From Amycolatopsis taiwanensis DSM 45107 (GTDB lineage Bacteria; Actinomycetota; Actinomycetes; Mycobacteriales; Pseudonocardiaceae), in contig NZ_JAFB01000014.1 of the NCBI RefSeq assembly GCF_000519205.1, positions 186,001 through 250,000 of the forward strand: DNA of 64,000 nt, written 5' to 3'. The notes under the pieces are model-generated. The model searched no databases, was not told the DNA's origin, and saw only the letters and a program-made list of their open reading frames with translations. A program made the position numbers and the translations under genes. This document shows positions 24,384-34,173 of this stretch, in pieces; within the stretch, counting starts at the first letter, position 1; each line of letters begins with the position of its first letter.

Positions 24384-25349
24384 TCAGATCAGGACGTTCT
24401 TGTAGAAGATGTTGGCCAGCCGAGCCCCGGCGGTCGTCCCCGAGGCCATTCCGAGAAACAGCCGGGTTTCGCCGGCGACGGTGCGGTAGACCGCCATTCC
24501 CTCCGGCTCTCGGTAACTCAGGCTGCCGCCCGCGTTGGTGACCGCACGGGTGAAAGCGCCGGTGTTGAGGTTCAAACTGCTGACGTGTGCGTTACCCGGC
24601 GGAGGGTTGGTGCCGCTGTAGGCGTCCCCGTCGAGCATGTACACATACTCGCCGTAGACCGCGTAGCCCTGAAATGTGCCCAAGCCCGATGGTTGGGCAA
24701 TGTCGGCGAGCCGATTGCTGTAGTTGCCGGCGCGCACGTCGGCGATGGTGTAGGCGGCAAAACGGAAAGCGCCGCCGGTGCGGTAGCGCATCACCAGTCG
24801 TTGGTTGACCGGGTCGGTCGCGCAGGTGACCGTGTCCACCCCGGCGATCGGCAGGTGTTTGTTCAGCACCGGCGAGGTGTGGTCGAGCGTCGTGCCGCTG
24901 GTGAAGGGAAACCGGGCCAGCCGGGTGCCGCGGGCATTGACGGAATCGACTTCGGTCCAGAGGTAGGAGGTCGATCCGACCGGCTCGACACCGATGGACA
25001 CGCCGTGGCCGAACCCGTTGAGGAACATGTGACCGATCTGGTTGCCGGCGAAATCGAGTTGCGTGATGCACAGATCGCCGGCGGCGTCGGAACCGCTGCC
25101 GTTTCTTAACTGTGCCACGAACAACCGACGGTTCACGTTGTCGAAGGTGAAGGACTGCATCACGGTACCCTGGTACAACGACTTGCCCCGGAACAGATCA
25201 TATGACGGCTGCGTGAGGTCGAAGCGCTGCGAAGACGGCACACTGGCCGATGCCGTACCGATTCCCACGCTACCGGCCACCGCCGCGGCGGCCAAACCGC
25301 TGCCCATCGCAAGCACTCCACGGCGGGTTACGCGTCGCTGCTGCGACAT
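24384..25349 (-). CDS. Tat-exported protein, predicted beta-propeller
   Basis: About 321 residues from the second ATG (25349; one codon earlier is also possible), preceded by GAAGGGAG. The N-terminus is a twin-arginine signal peptide: RRVTRRGVLAMG, a hydrophobic stretch LAAAAVAGSVGIGTASA, and a likely cut after ASA. The mature part has repeated aromatic-rich strands (MQSFTFDNVNRRLFVAQL, HGVSIGVEPVGSTSYLWTEVDS, QGYAVYGEYVYMLDGDAYSG), as in proteins annotated as teichoic-acid protein C / phage-baseplate-like in Streptomyces. I infer a secreted propeller-type protein; its activity is unknown. A 30-bp palindromic region separates it from the divergent enoyl-CoA hydratase gene. Confidence 0.85.
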   Translation of the reverse strand: MSQQRRVTRRGVLAMGSGLAAAAVAGSVGIGTASASVPSSQRFDLTQPSYDLFRGKSLYQGTVMQSFTFDNVNRRLFVAQLRNGSGSDAAGDLCITQLDFAGNQIGHMFLNGFGHGVSIGVEPVGSTSYLWTEVDSVNARGTRLARFPFTSGTTLDHTSPVLNKHLPIAGVDTVTCATDPVNQRLVMRYRTGGAFRFAAYTIADVRAGNYSNRLADIAQPSGLGTFQGYAVYGEYVYMLDGDAYSGTNPPPGNAHVSSLNLNTGAFTRAVTNAGGSLSYREPEGMAVYRTVAGETRLFLGMASGTTAGARLANIFYKNVLI

Positions 25350-25465
25350 CATTGCTCCCTTCTGCGGAAAACCCTCAAAGCTTCGGTTTACCGGCCTGGT
25401 CTGGTCCATGGCACCGTAGTGGCCCACCGGTCCACGGGGTGTTAGGTCGCGGCTGCACGGCACTG

Positions 25466-25495
25466 TACTTGCATCGCATCATATTGATGCAAGTA
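25466..25495. promoter_or_regulatory. Palindromic operator between Tat-exported protein and enoyl-CoA hydratase genes
   Basis: TACTTGCATC (25466-25475) and GATGCAAGTA (25486-25495) are perfect 10-bp inverted arms around a 10-bp AT-richer centre (GCATCATATT). The centre could hold a -10 element for either gene. It is a candidate TetR/MarR/LacI-type site; no matching regulator is adjacent. Confidence 0.65.
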
Positions 25496-25542
25496 TGGTT
25501 GTATCAGAACAAAGGCGCGGTCGATGCGGAGAGGAGCCCGGG

Positions 25543-26370
25543 ATGGCGAGCGAGGTCCGTGGTGAAAAGGCGGTGAACGAGCCCGTTCTCGTCTCCAAGC
25601 GGGACGGCGTCACCGTGCTGACCCTGAATCGTCCGGAATCGCGCAACGCTCTTTCCGACGATGTGGTCGACGCCGTCGAGGATGCGGTGCACGCGATCAA
25701 TGCCGATCTCGGCGTTCGGGCCGTCATCCTCACCGGGGCCGGCAGTGTCTTCAGTTCGGGCGGCAACGTCAAGGACATGCGCCAGCGGCAGGGCATGTTC
25801 CAGGGCAGCCCGGCCGAAATCCGGGAGGGCTACCGGCGAGGAATCCAGCGTATCCCCCGTGCCCTGTACCACTGCGAGGTTCCGACCATCGCCGCGGTCA
25901 ACGGCCCGGCCATCGGTGCCGGTCTCGATCTTGCCCTCATGTGTGACATCAGGATCGCTTCGACGGCCGCGACGTTCGCCGAAAGCTTCCTCAAGCTGGG
26001 CATCGTGCCGGGAGACGGCGGAGCGTGGTTTCTTCCCCGCGTGGTCGGGCTTTCCCGCGCTTGCACCATGACCTTCACCGCCGAGGCCATCGACGCCGCG
26101 ACGGCGGAGCAGTGGGGCCTGGTGTCTCACACGACTGAACCCGGCGATCTGCTCGACGCCGCCCACGATCTCGCCCGGCGCATTGCGACGCACCCGCCAC
26201 ATGCCCTGCGGATGACCAAGCGGCTTCTGCGCGAAGGTCAGCACCAAAGCCTGGAGAGCACACTGGAGCTTTCCGCGGCGCTGCAAGCCCTGGCTCACCA
26301 CACCGGTGATCACCAGGAGGCCATCGAAGCCATGTTCGGCAAGCGGCCCCCGCGTTTCACTGGGAAATGA
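25543..26370 (+). CDS. Enoyl-CoA hydratase/isomerase family protein
   Basis: 275-residue crotonase-fold enzyme. The oxyanion-hole motifs are FSSGGNVKDM and AVNGPAIGAGLDLALMCDIRIAS, followed by FAESFLKLGIVPGDGGAWFLPR. The catalytic-loop residues resemble hydratase/isomerase types used in acyl-CoA breakdown. The ATG at 25543 follows GAGAGGAG. The frame is open to 25495 but would run through the palindromic operator. The pathway cannot be told from this single gene. Confidence 0.92.
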   Translation: MASEVRGEKAVNEPVLVSKRDGVTVLTLNRPESRNALSDDVVDAVEDAVHAINADLGVRAVILTGAGSVFSSGGNVKDMRQRQGMFQGSPAEIREGYRRGIQRIPRALYHCEVPTIAAVNGPAIGAGLDLALMCDIRIASTAATFAESFLKLGIVPGDGGAWFLPRVVGLSRACTMTFTAEAIDAATAEQWGLVSHTTEPGDLLDAAHDLARRIATHPPHALRMTKRLLREGQHQSLESTLELSAALQALAHHTGDHQEAIEAMFGKRPPRFTGK

Positions 26371-26777
26371 CCGTTTCGCCCCAATCTGCCGTATTTGATC
26401 AACTATTCGCCATCACCGGGGCGTCGGATTGACGAACCCAGCGAGCGCTCGGGCCTGGGCCGGGGCACGGGCACTCGCCGGGTCCACAAAGGAGTTCCGA
26501 AAAGCCTTGGTCATCCGGAAAACTCCTTCGACGCGGTGAGGCCGACTGGGTCGGCTCCAACACGCCGGCGGTCGCTATGGCCGCGGAAACCATGATGCAG
26601 CAGCGGGCTCACCGATCGCTGTCACCGGCACGGCCCGGCCTCACCAAACGCTCACCGATTCGGATCGGCACCGAAATTCACCGCCGTGGTGGCCGAAGAT
26701 AACGGCAGCCTGGGTGAACGGACCGCGCCGGGACGCGCGGTGCCCGGGCGATCCCGGGTGGAGGCAGGAGGTGCTGG
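26371..26777. other. Intergenic region before the ESX locus
   Basis: No convincing gene. An imperfect hairpin, AAGGAGTTCCG (about 26488) with CCGGAAAACTCCTT (about 26515), is the only structure noted. The eccD ribosome-binding site (GCAGGAGG) lies just before 26778. The promoter of the ESX operon must be here, but no strong -35/-10 pair stands out. Confidence 0.4.
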
Positions 26778-28166
26778 ATGGTCAGAAGTATCGGCCTTGG
26801 GCTGGCGCGCGTCACCGTGGTTGCGCCGCACAGTCGCATCGACGTCGCGTTGCCCGAGCACGTTCTCGTCGCCGAACTCATGCCGGGCCTGCTGCGTCAC
26901 GCGGGTGACGAACTGGCCGACACCGGTCAGCGGCACAGCGGCTGGGTGTTGCGGCGCGACGACGGGACCGGGCTGGAGGCCGGCCGTACGCTGGCCGCAC
27001 AGAACGTGCTCGACGGCACCACGCTCTACCTGGCCCCCCGCCGGACGGACTGGCCTGAGCCCGAGTTCGACGACCTGGTCGACTCCATCTCGGTGGCGGC
27101 GCGGCGCAATGCGCGGGCGTGGTCAGCCGCCGCCAGCCGGGCCTTCGGGCTCGGTGCCTCGGCGACCTTCCTCGCCGCCCTGCTGATCCTGCTGATGCTG
27201 GCCGGGCCCCCGTGGACGACGTCAGGCGTGATCGCGCTTTCGGTTTCTGGGGCATTGTTGCTGGCCGGCGTACTGCTCGCCCGCACGATGTCCGATGTGG
27301 ACGCCGGGACGATGCTCGCGGCGGCCGCGCTGCCCCTTGGCGGGGTGGGCGCGATGTTGGCCTCGGCCGGTCCGCTTCCGCTGGCCGGGTTCGGCGCTGC
27401 GCAACTGCTCGCGTTCTGCGGCGGCCTGCTCGCGGTCGGCGTCACCGCGGATCTGGGCGTCGCGAGTGAACGGCCGCTGTTCGTGGCGGCAACGGTGATG
27501 GCCGTCTTCGGCGGCTTCGCGGCCTTGCTCACGGTCGCGGGGCTGACCGCCGCCGGTGCGGCGGCCGTGCTGGCCGGCGTGATCGTGGTGTTCACCCCGG
27601 CGGTGCCGCTGATCGGCATGCGGCTGGGCAAGCTGCCCACCCCGAACCTGCCGATGTCCGCCGAAGACCTGCGCAAGGATGATGACCTGCCCAAGGCGGA
27701 GTTCGTGCACGCTCGCGTGGTCCGCTCGGACCAGCTCGTTTCCGGAATCCTGCTGGGCGCGAGCGTGGTGCTGGTGGGTTGTCAGCTGGAACTGGCGATG
27801 GACCCGACGATCGGGTCCACCATCCTGGTCGCGCTGGTGGCGGCCGGCACCGTCCTGCGTGCCCGGATCTATCCCACCTTCCGGCATCGGTTGCCGCTGC
27901 TGCTGGCCGGGCTCGCGGGAGCCGTGACACTCGGCATCACCGCGCTACGGCTGCCGCCCGGCTGGATGCTCGGAATGGGCACCGCCGGGGCGACGGCGCT
28001 GGCCCTACTGTCCTTTGTGGCCGGGCTCGTACTGAGCCGGCGCAAGACCACGCCGTCGATGGGCCGGTGGGGGGACGTCGCCGAATCGGTGTGTGTCCTG
28101 GCGATCGTGCCGGTGGCCTGCGGCGTGCTGGGTGTCTACGGCCAGATCCGCGGACTGGCCGGGTGA
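26778..28166 (+). CDS. eccD: ESX type VII secretion membrane channel protein EccD
   Basis: 462 residues. An N-terminal ubiquitin-like YukD domain (about 5-90; VTVVAPHSRIDVALPEHVLVAELMPGLL) precedes a run of about eleven membrane segments from about 118 to the end. This is the layout of EccD, the subunit that forms most of the inner-membrane part of the ESX secretion complex. The ATG follows AGGAGG. It is the first gene of an eccD-eccB-eccC run, an order that differs from the mycobacterial ESX loci but is seen in other actinomycetes. Confidence 0.95.
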   Translation: MVRSIGLGLARVTVVAPHSRIDVALPEHVLVAELMPGLLRHAGDELADTGQRHSGWVLRRDDGTGLEAGRTLAAQNVLDGTTLYLAPRRTDWPEPEFDDLVDSISVAARRNARAWSAAASRAFGLGASATFLAALLILLMLAGPPWTTSGVIALSVSGALLLAGVLLARTMSDVDAGTMLAAAALPLGGVGAMLASAGPLPLAGFGAAQLLAFCGGLLAVGVTADLGVASERPLFVAATVMAVFGGFAALLTVAGLTAAGAAAVLAGVIVVFTPAVPLIGMRLGKLPTPNLPMSAEDLRKDDDLPKAEFVHARVVRSDQLVSGILLGASVVLVGCQLELAMDPTIGSTILVALVAAGTVLRARIYPTFRHRLPLLLAGLAGAVTLGITALRLPPGWMLGMGTAGATALALLSFVAGLVLSRRKTTPSMGRWGDVAESVCVLAIVPVACGVLGVYGQIRGLAG

Positions 28167-28173
28167 GGGACCA

Positions 28174-29601
28174 ATGCTCACCCGCCGGGACCAGGTGCAG
28201 TCCTACCAATTCCTGATCCAGCGTGTCACGTCCGCGCTCACCATGCGCGAAACCGACCCGCTCACGCCGCCGTTTCGCCGCTTCGTGATCACCGGTTTCG
28301 GAAGCATCGTGGTGGCCTGCATCGTGATGGCCGTCGCGGGGATCTACGGCCTGCTCAACCCCGGTGGGAACGAAAGCTGGCGCACCGGTGACCAAGTCAT
28401 CCTCGAACGCGAGACCGGGGCGCTGTACGTGTTTCGTGACAGCCGGCTGTACCGGGCGGCCAACTACGCTTCTGCCCTGCTCCTGCTCGGCAAGAACGCG
28501 GGGACCATCGACGTGAGCCGGAATTCGCTGCTCGGCGTGCCACGCGGACCGGAGGTCGGCATCGCCGGTGCGCCGAACGGGCTGCCGCAACCGGAAAACC
28601 TTCTCCACGGCCCGTGGTCGCTGTGCTCCCGCCGGGTCACCGACACCAACGGGGCGCACCTGGCCAGCACGGTCCTGATCGTCGGCGATACCGCTCCCGG
28701 CCGTTCCCTCGCCGGTGAAGAGGGTTTCCTGGCGGACAACATCGAAACCGGCGACGAGTACCTCGTCGTGAACGGGTACCGCCACAAGATCACCGACTCC
28801 CGCGCGGCCAAGGTCGGGCTGGCGCTCAACCAGGAGCCACTCGTCCAGGTCGGCTCCGCGTGGCTGGACGCGCTGCCGGCCGGGGTGGACCTCGCCCCGA
28901 TGCCGATTCCCGGCCGGGGCGGCCCGTCGGCGTTTCCCGGGGCGCTGGTCGGACAGGTCATGGTCGTGCGCACGGTCGGCGGCCCGCCCCAGTACTACGT
29001 CGCCCTGGCCGAGGGATTGCGGCCGGTCAGCGAGGTCGAGTCCGCTCTGCTGTTCGCTTCCCAGGACACCGCGGCCGCCTATCCGGGCGGGATGCCGGCC
29101 GGCCCGCGCGAGATCGACCCGGCACAGGCGGCCGCGATGACCCTGCCCGCCGCGCCCGAATCGGGACCGGAGCAACTGCCTCGGACCCGGCCGCGCATGT
29201 CGGGGCTGGCCGCACCGGACGCGGTGGTGTGCGGCTCGTTCCAAGGCGTCCAGTCACCCGCTCCTGCCACGATCGCCCTGGGCGCCGCGCTGCCGGTGTC
29301 CGACAGCGATCTGGTGACCGCGCGCCGGACCCGGGCGGGAACGTCGCTGGCGGACCGAATCCTGATCGCGCCGGGCAGCGGTGCGCTGGTCGAGTCGATG
29401 CAGGGCACGGAGGGGCCGGGCACCGTCCAGCTCATCACCGAGCAGGGCGTGCGTTACCCGTTGGCGTCACGGGACGTGGTGGGAATGCTCGGCTACTCCC
29501 CGTCGGACGTCGTTTCGCTGCCGGCCGCCCTGGTCGCTCGCGTTCCCGAAGGGGCCGCGCTGGACCCGGCGGCGGCCGGCACGGTGCTGTTGCAGAACTA
29601 G
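28174..29601 (+). CDS. eccB: ESX type VII secretion protein EccB
   Basis: 475 residues. The start motif LTRRDQVQSYQFLIQRVTSAL is diagnostic of EccB. One membrane segment (about 38-62; VITGFGSIVVACIVMAVAGIYGLL) is followed by a large periplasmic domain. Two cysteines, in PWSLCSRR and AVVCGSF, match the conserved EccB disulfide. EccB is the periplasmic part of the ESX core complex and may act as an ATPase-like scaffold. It lies 7 bp after eccD, in one operon with eccC. Confidence 0.95.
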   Translation: MLTRRDQVQSYQFLIQRVTSALTMRETDPLTPPFRRFVITGFGSIVVACIVMAVAGIYGLLNPGGNESWRTGDQVILERETGALYVFRDSRLYRAANYASALLLLGKNAGTIDVSRNSLLGVPRGPEVGIAGAPNGLPQPENLLHGPWSLCSRRVTDTNGAHLASTVLIVGDTAPGRSLAGEEGFLADNIETGDEYLVVNGYRHKITDSRAAKVGLALNQEPLVQVGSAWLDALPAGVDLAPMPIPGRGGPSAFPGALVGQVMVVRTVGGPPQYYVALAEGLRPVSEVESALLFASQDTAAAYPGGMPAGPREIDPAQAAAMTLPAAPESGPEQLPRTRPRMSGLAAPDAVVCGSFQGVQSPAPATIALGAALPVSDSDLVTARRTRAGTSLADRILIAPGSGALVESMQGTEGPGTVQLITEQGVRYPLASRDVVGMLGYSPSDVVSLPAALVARVPEGAALDPAAAGTVLLQN

Positions 29602-29622
29602 CTGGTTGACAAGGAGACCGTC

Positions 29623-32600
29623 GTGGCCATCGTCGTGGTGAGGCGTCCGGTGCGGACCCCGGCGCCCGAACTGCCGACGGGCGAGCTGATCCTCGAGCCG
29701 CCGCCGGAGATCCCCCCGCCCGGGGGGCGACGGCTCAGCCAGACGCTGATGATGCTGCCGATGCTCGCCGGTTCCGCCGGGATGGCGCTGATGTTCGCCG
29801 GCGGCCGGGGTGGCGCGCTGACCTACGTCGCGGGCGGCATGTACGGGATCGCCGGCGTCGGCATGATCGGCATGTCGGTGTTCGCCAACGCGGGGCAGCC
29901 GACCAAGCAGGAGATGGCCAACAACCGCCGCGCCTACCTGCGACACCTCGGTGTGCAGCGGCAGCGCGCGCGGGAGGTGATCCGGCGCCAGCGGGAAACC
30001 CTGTCCTACCGGCACCCGGATCCGGATACATTGTGGACGGTCGTGGCGAGCCATCGCCTGTGGGAGCGGCGTCCCACCGACCTCGACTTCAGTGTGGTGC
30101 GCATCGGGCTGGGCCCGCAGGATCTGGCGACCCCGCTGGTGCCGCCCAAGACCGAGGATGTCGGCAAGCTGGAACCGGTGTGCGCGGCCGCGCTGCGGCG
30201 GTTCATCCGGACCTACGCGGTCGTGCCGGACCTGCCGATCGCGATGGCACTCAACGGATTCGCGCGGGTCTACCTGCACGGTGACCCGGATCGCGCCAGG
30301 GCCGTGGCGCGGGCGCTCGTGGCGCAGGCGGCGGCCTTCCACTCGCCCGACGACCTGCTGGTCGCGGTCGGCGCGGCACCGGAGAACCGGGACGTTTGGG
30401 AGTGGGTCAAGTGGCTGCCGCACGGGCTGCACCCGGAGCGGCGCGACCGGCTCGGCAACCTGCGGATGGTGGCGCCGACGGTGGCTTCGCTGGAGGTGAT
30501 GCTGGACAGCCTGCTGACGAACCGGCCCCGGTTCGACCCGACCGACCCCGCCCCGCAGCTGACCGGGCCGCATCTGATCGTGATCGTGGACGGCGCCGAA
30601 ACCGCCGGCTCGGACCACCTCATGACCGACACCGGGCTGGAAGGGGTCACGCTGATCAACCTGAGCACCCCACCGCCCACCGTCCTGGACCGCTCCAGCA
30701 TCGCGTTGGAGGTCACCGCGGACGGCCGGCTGCGCAGCCGGACCCTGGACGGGGAGAACGATCTCGGCGTGGGCGACCAGTTGGACGTCGGCACCGCGGA
30801 GGCATTGGCCCGGCAGCTCGCGCCGCTCCGCCTGGTCGCCACGTCCCGCGGTGACCAGCCGCTCACCGCGGACCTCGGCCTGGCCGAGTTGCTGGAGTTG
30901 GGCGACCCGTACGAGTTCGACCCCGTCACCGGGTGGGGACCGCGGCCGGCGCGGGCGCGCCTGCGGGTGCCGTTCGGAATCACGCCGGACGGCACGTCGG
31001 TGGACCTCGACCTCAAGGAGTCGGCACAGGAGGGGATGGGGCCGCACGGGCTGCTGATCGGCGCGACCGGGTCCGGGAAGAGCGAGCTGCTGCGCACCCT
31101 GGTCCTGGCGCTGGCGGTCACGCACAATCCGGAGACGCTGAACCTCGTGCTGGTCGACTTCAAGGGCGGGGCCACCTTCACCAAGCTCGACCGGTTGCCG
31201 CACACCAGCGCGGTGATCACCAACCTGGCCGACGAGCTGCCGCTGGTGGACCGGATGACCGACGCGCTCAACGGGGAGATCATGCGCCGCCAGGAGTTGC
31301 TGCGCGTGGCCGGGAACTACACGTCGTTGTGGGAGTACGACAAGGCGCGTGCGTCAGGGGCCGCGTTGCCTGTGGTGCCGAGCCTGCTGGTCATCGTCGA
31401 CGAGTTCAGCGAGCTGCTGTCCGCCAAGCCGGACTTCATCGACATGTTCGTCCAAATAGGACGAGTGGGCCGCTCGCTCGGTGTGCACCTGCTCCTGGCC
31501 TCCCAGCACCTGGAGGAGGGGCGGTTGCGCGGGCTGGACAACCACCTGTCGTACCGGATCGGGCTGCGCACCTTCTCCGCGGTGGAAAGCCGGGTGGTGC
31601 TGGGTTCACCGGACGCGTACGAGTTGCCCCGTGCGCCGGGTAACGGTTTTCTGAAGTACGGCACCGAGCCGATGAACCGGTTCCGCGCGGCGTACGTGTC
31701 CGGCGTCCACCGCCGGCACGGGTCCGGGCTCGACGCGGACGGTCCGGGTGACGGCGCGGGTGTGCTGCCTTTCTCCACGTACTACGTCGCGCCGAAGGTG
31801 GAGAAGACGGGTGAGGACGACTCCTCGCGCGACGACGAGGCGGTGGGGGAAACGCTGCTGGACATCCTGGTGGACCGCATGGAAGGCAAGGGAACGCCCG
31901 CGCACCAGGTGTGGTTGCCGCCGCTGGCGGAACCGCCCACTTTGGACGGTTTCCTCGGCCCGCTGGCCGCCGACTCGCGGCGTGGTTTCGGCAGCGGCAA
32001 CGAGCGGCTGTGGGGCGCGCTGCGGGCCCGGATCGGCGTGATCGACCGGCCGTTCGAGCAGCGGCGGGACATCCTCGAGCTCGACCTGTCCGGCGGCGCC
32101 GGGCACGTCGCCGTGGTCGGCGGACCGCAAAGCGGCAAGAGCAACGCCGTGCGTTCGCTGATCTGCAGCCTCGCCCTGAGCCACACGCCGCAAGAGGCAC
32201 AGTTCTACTGTCTCGACTTCGGCGGCGGCTCGCTGCGCGGCCTGCGTGACCTCCCGCATGTCGGCGGGGTCGCCGGCCGGCTGGATGTCGAGTTGGTGCG
32301 GCGCACCATCGCCGAGGTGCGGACCGTGCTCGACCAGCGGGAGCGAACCTTCGCCAAGCACTCCGTGCCGAGCATCGCGGACTACCGGCGAGCCAAGCGG
32401 GACGGCCAATTCACCGACGACCCGTTCGGTGACGTGTTCCTGGTCGTCGATGGCTGGGCCACGGTCCGCAACCACTTCGACGAACTGGACCAGACCATAA
32501 CCGACATCGCTGCGCGTGGTCTCAACTACGGGGTGCACGTGGTCGTCGCCGCGACCAGCTGGATGGAGCTACGGCAGTCCATCCGGGACATTCTGGGCAC

Positions 32601-33582
32601 CAGGGTGGAGCTGCGGCTCGGTGACCCGAACGACTCCTACCTCGGGCGGCGCGCGGCGAACAACGTGCCGGACGGGGTGCCGGGGCGCGGCATCACGCCG
32701 GAACGGTTGCACATGCTCACCGCGTTGCCCCGGATCGACGGCCGGCCGGGCACGGACGATCTCGCCGAAGGTGTGGCCGATCTGGTGGCGCGGGTCGGGC
32801 AGTCGTGGACCGGCCGTCCCGCACCCAGGGTGCGCCTGCTCCCGTCCAGTGTGGACTATCCGGAGATCCGGCAACCGGAGGGTCCGCACCGGTTCGCGGT
32901 CGGCCTCGCCGAAAGCGATCTGCAGCCGGTGACCCTCGATTTCACGGCCGATCCGCATTTCCTGCTGCTCGGCGACACCGAGTCGGGCAAAACGGCGTTC
33001 CTGCGCGCGCTTGCGACCGGAATCGCCGATCGCTGCACACCGGAGCAGGCGAGGATCATCCTCGTCGACTACCGGCGTGGCCTGCTCGGCGCCGTGCGGA
33101 CCGACCACCTGATCGCCTACGGCACCTCCGCCGCGTCCACCGAGAGCGCACTGGCCGAGGCGGCCGCGGTGATGGAGTCACGGCTGCCCGGCCCCGACGT
33201 GACCCAGGACCAGTTGCTTTCCCGGAGCTGGTGGACCGGCCCGGATCTGTACGTGCTGGTCGACGACTACGACCTGGTCGCCGGCGCGGAAACCAATCCG
33301 CTGTTGCCGTTGCTGCAATTCCTGGCCCAGGGCCGCGATGTCGGGCTGCACCTGGTGGTCACGCGCCGTACCGGTGGCGCGGACCGTGCCTTCTTCGACC
33401 CGGTGCTCGGCCGACTGCGAGAACTCGGCACGCCCGGAATCCTGCTTTCCGGCGACCGCAACGAGGGGCCGCTGCTCGGCAACACCAAACCAATGCCGTT
33501 GCCGCCGGGCCGGGGCATTCTGGTCACCCGCCGGACCGGCACCGAACTGGTACAACTCGCCTGGGTGCCGCCGCGCCGCTGA
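29623..33582 (+). CDS. eccC: ESX type VII secretion motor ATPase EccC (fused EccCa-EccCb)
   Basis: 1,319 residues. Two N-terminal membrane segments (about 45-90) are followed by three FtsK/SpoIIIE ATPase domains. Walker A motifs are GATGSGKS (480-487), GGPQSGKS (833-840) and GDTESGKT (1117-1124); Walker B-type strands include LVLVDFKGG and LLVIVDEFSEL. All three P-loops keep the lysine, so this is a full-length single-chain motor as in Streptomyces and ESX-5-type systems, not the split form of ESX-1. It recognises substrates through C-terminal signals and drives export. The GTG start is preceded by AAGGAG. Confidence 0.96.
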   Translation: MAIVVVRRPVRTPAPELPTGELILEPPPEIPPPGGRRLSQTLMMLPMLAGSAGMALMFAGGRGGALTYVAGGMYGIAGVGMIGMSVFANAGQPTKQEMANNRRAYLRHLGVQRQRAREVIRRQRETLSYRHPDPDTLWTVVASHRLWERRPTDLDFSVVRIGLGPQDLATPLVPPKTEDVGKLEPVCAAALRRFIRTYAVVPDLPIAMALNGFARVYLHGDPDRARAVARALVAQAAAFHSPDDLLVAVGAAPENRDVWEWVKWLPHGLHPERRDRLGNLRMVAPTVASLEVMLDSLLTNRPRFDPTDPAPQLTGPHLIVIVDGAETAGSDHLMTDTGLEGVTLINLSTPPPTVLDRSSIALEVTADGRLRSRTLDGENDLGVGDQLDVGTAEALARQLAPLRLVATSRGDQPLTADLGLAELLELGDPYEFDPVTGWGPRPARARLRVPFGITPDGTSVDLDLKESAQEGMGPHGLLIGATGSGKSELLRTLVLALAVTHNPETLNLVLVDFKGGATFTKLDRLPHTSAVITNLADELPLVDRMTDALNGEIMRRQELLRVAGNYTSLWEYDKARASGAALPVVPSLLVIVDEFSELLSAKPDFIDMFVQIGRVGRSLGVHLLLASQHLEEGRLRGLDNHLSYRIGLRTFSAVESRVVLGSPDAYELPRAPGNGFLKYGTEPMNRFRAAYVSGVHRRHGSGLDADGPGDGAGVLPFSTYYVAPKVEKTGEDDSSRDDEAVGETLLDILVDRMEGKGTPAHQVWLPPLAEPPTLDGFLGPLAADSRRGFGSGNERLWGALRARIGVIDRPFEQRRDILELDLSGGAGHVAVVGGPQSGKSNAVRSLICSLALSHTPQEAQFYCLDFGGGSLRGLRDLPHVGGVAGRLDVELVRRTIAEVRTVLDQRERTFAKHSVPSIADYRRAKRDGQFTDDPFGDVFLVVDGWATVRNHFDELDQTITDIAARGLNYGVHVVVAATSWMELRQSIRDILGTRVELRLGDPNDSYLGRRAANNVPDGVPGRGITPERLHMLTALPRIDGRPGTDDLAEGVADLVARVGQSWTGRPAPRVRLLPSSVDYPEIRQPEGPHRFAVGLAESDLQPVTLDFTADPHFLLLGDTESGKTAFLRALATGIADRCTPEQARIILVDYRRGLLGAVRTDHLIAYGTSAASTESALAEAAAVMESRLPGPDVTQDQLLSRSWWTGPDLYVLVDDYDLVAGAETNPLLPLLQFLAQGRDVGLHLVVTRRTGGADRAFFDPVLGRLRELGTPGILLSGDRNEGPLLGNTKPMPLPPGRGILVTRRTGTELVQLAWVPPRR

Positions 33583-33681
33583 CCCCCTTGGCTCCGCATC
33601 GCCGGGCCGGTATCATCACGACAGTTCTTTGTCGGGCGCCGCGGGCCACGGTGCGGAGATTCGCTCTCGAAGGAGTACGCC

Positions 33682-34146
33682 GTGGCCGGAACTCACGTCG
33701 ATCCCGAGTCGCTCCAGGAATTCAGCCGGAAGGTTTACGGTTTCGCCGGTGACCTCGCTCATTCGCGTGCTTACGGAACCAGCGCGGCGACCGCGGCGAA
33801 CGGGGTCATCGGCCAGTACGGATACCACCTCACCGGCCAGGCACCGATCTACGAGGGCGGCGGAACGATACCCGCGCTGCCCGAAGCCGTCGAGTTCTGG
33901 AAGAACCACGCGAAGATGGTCAACCTGCTCAACAATTTCAAGAACAAGGTGGAAATGTCGGTCCAGGCGATATCGGCCGCCGCCGGCGCGGCTGCCGGCC
34001 TCTACGACCACACCGATCGCGTGAGCGGAAAGCAGATCATGAACTCGGCGTTCGTCCCCCAGCCAGGGCAGGGTCAGCATGCCCCGAAGGGGACACTGCA
34101 ACACCTCTGGGATCTCCAGCAGAAAAAGCATGGCGGACAGGGCTGA
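33682..34146 (+). CDS. EspC-like ESX-associated protein, probable secreted substrate
   Basis: 154 residues, mostly helical. It starts VDPESLQEFSRKVYGFAGDL, which resembles the EspC/ESX-associated family, and carries a YxxxD export signal (YDHTD, Y108-D112) after an Ala/Gly-rich helix. It lacks a WxG motif. It lies 99 bp after eccC, with a ribosome-binding site GAAGGAG before the GTG. It is most likely a co-secreted partner of the following WXG protein; the role is inferred from family and position. Confidence 0.75.
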   Translation: MAGTHVDPESLQEFSRKVYGFAGDLAHSRAYGTSAATAANGVIGQYGYHLTGQAPIYEGGGTIPALPEAVEFWKNHAKMVNLLNNFKNKVEMSVQAISAAAGAAAGLYDHTDRVSGKQIMNSAFVPQPGQGQHAPKGTLQHLWDLQQKKHGGQG

Positions 34147-34173
34147 CCGCGGACACGTTACTGAGGATCGACA

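Noticed and set aside
26395-26595. Small rightward frame in the gap before eccD
   Set aside because: No ribosome-binding site, no motif, Arg/Ser/Pro-biased sequence typical of chance frames in GC-rich DNA.
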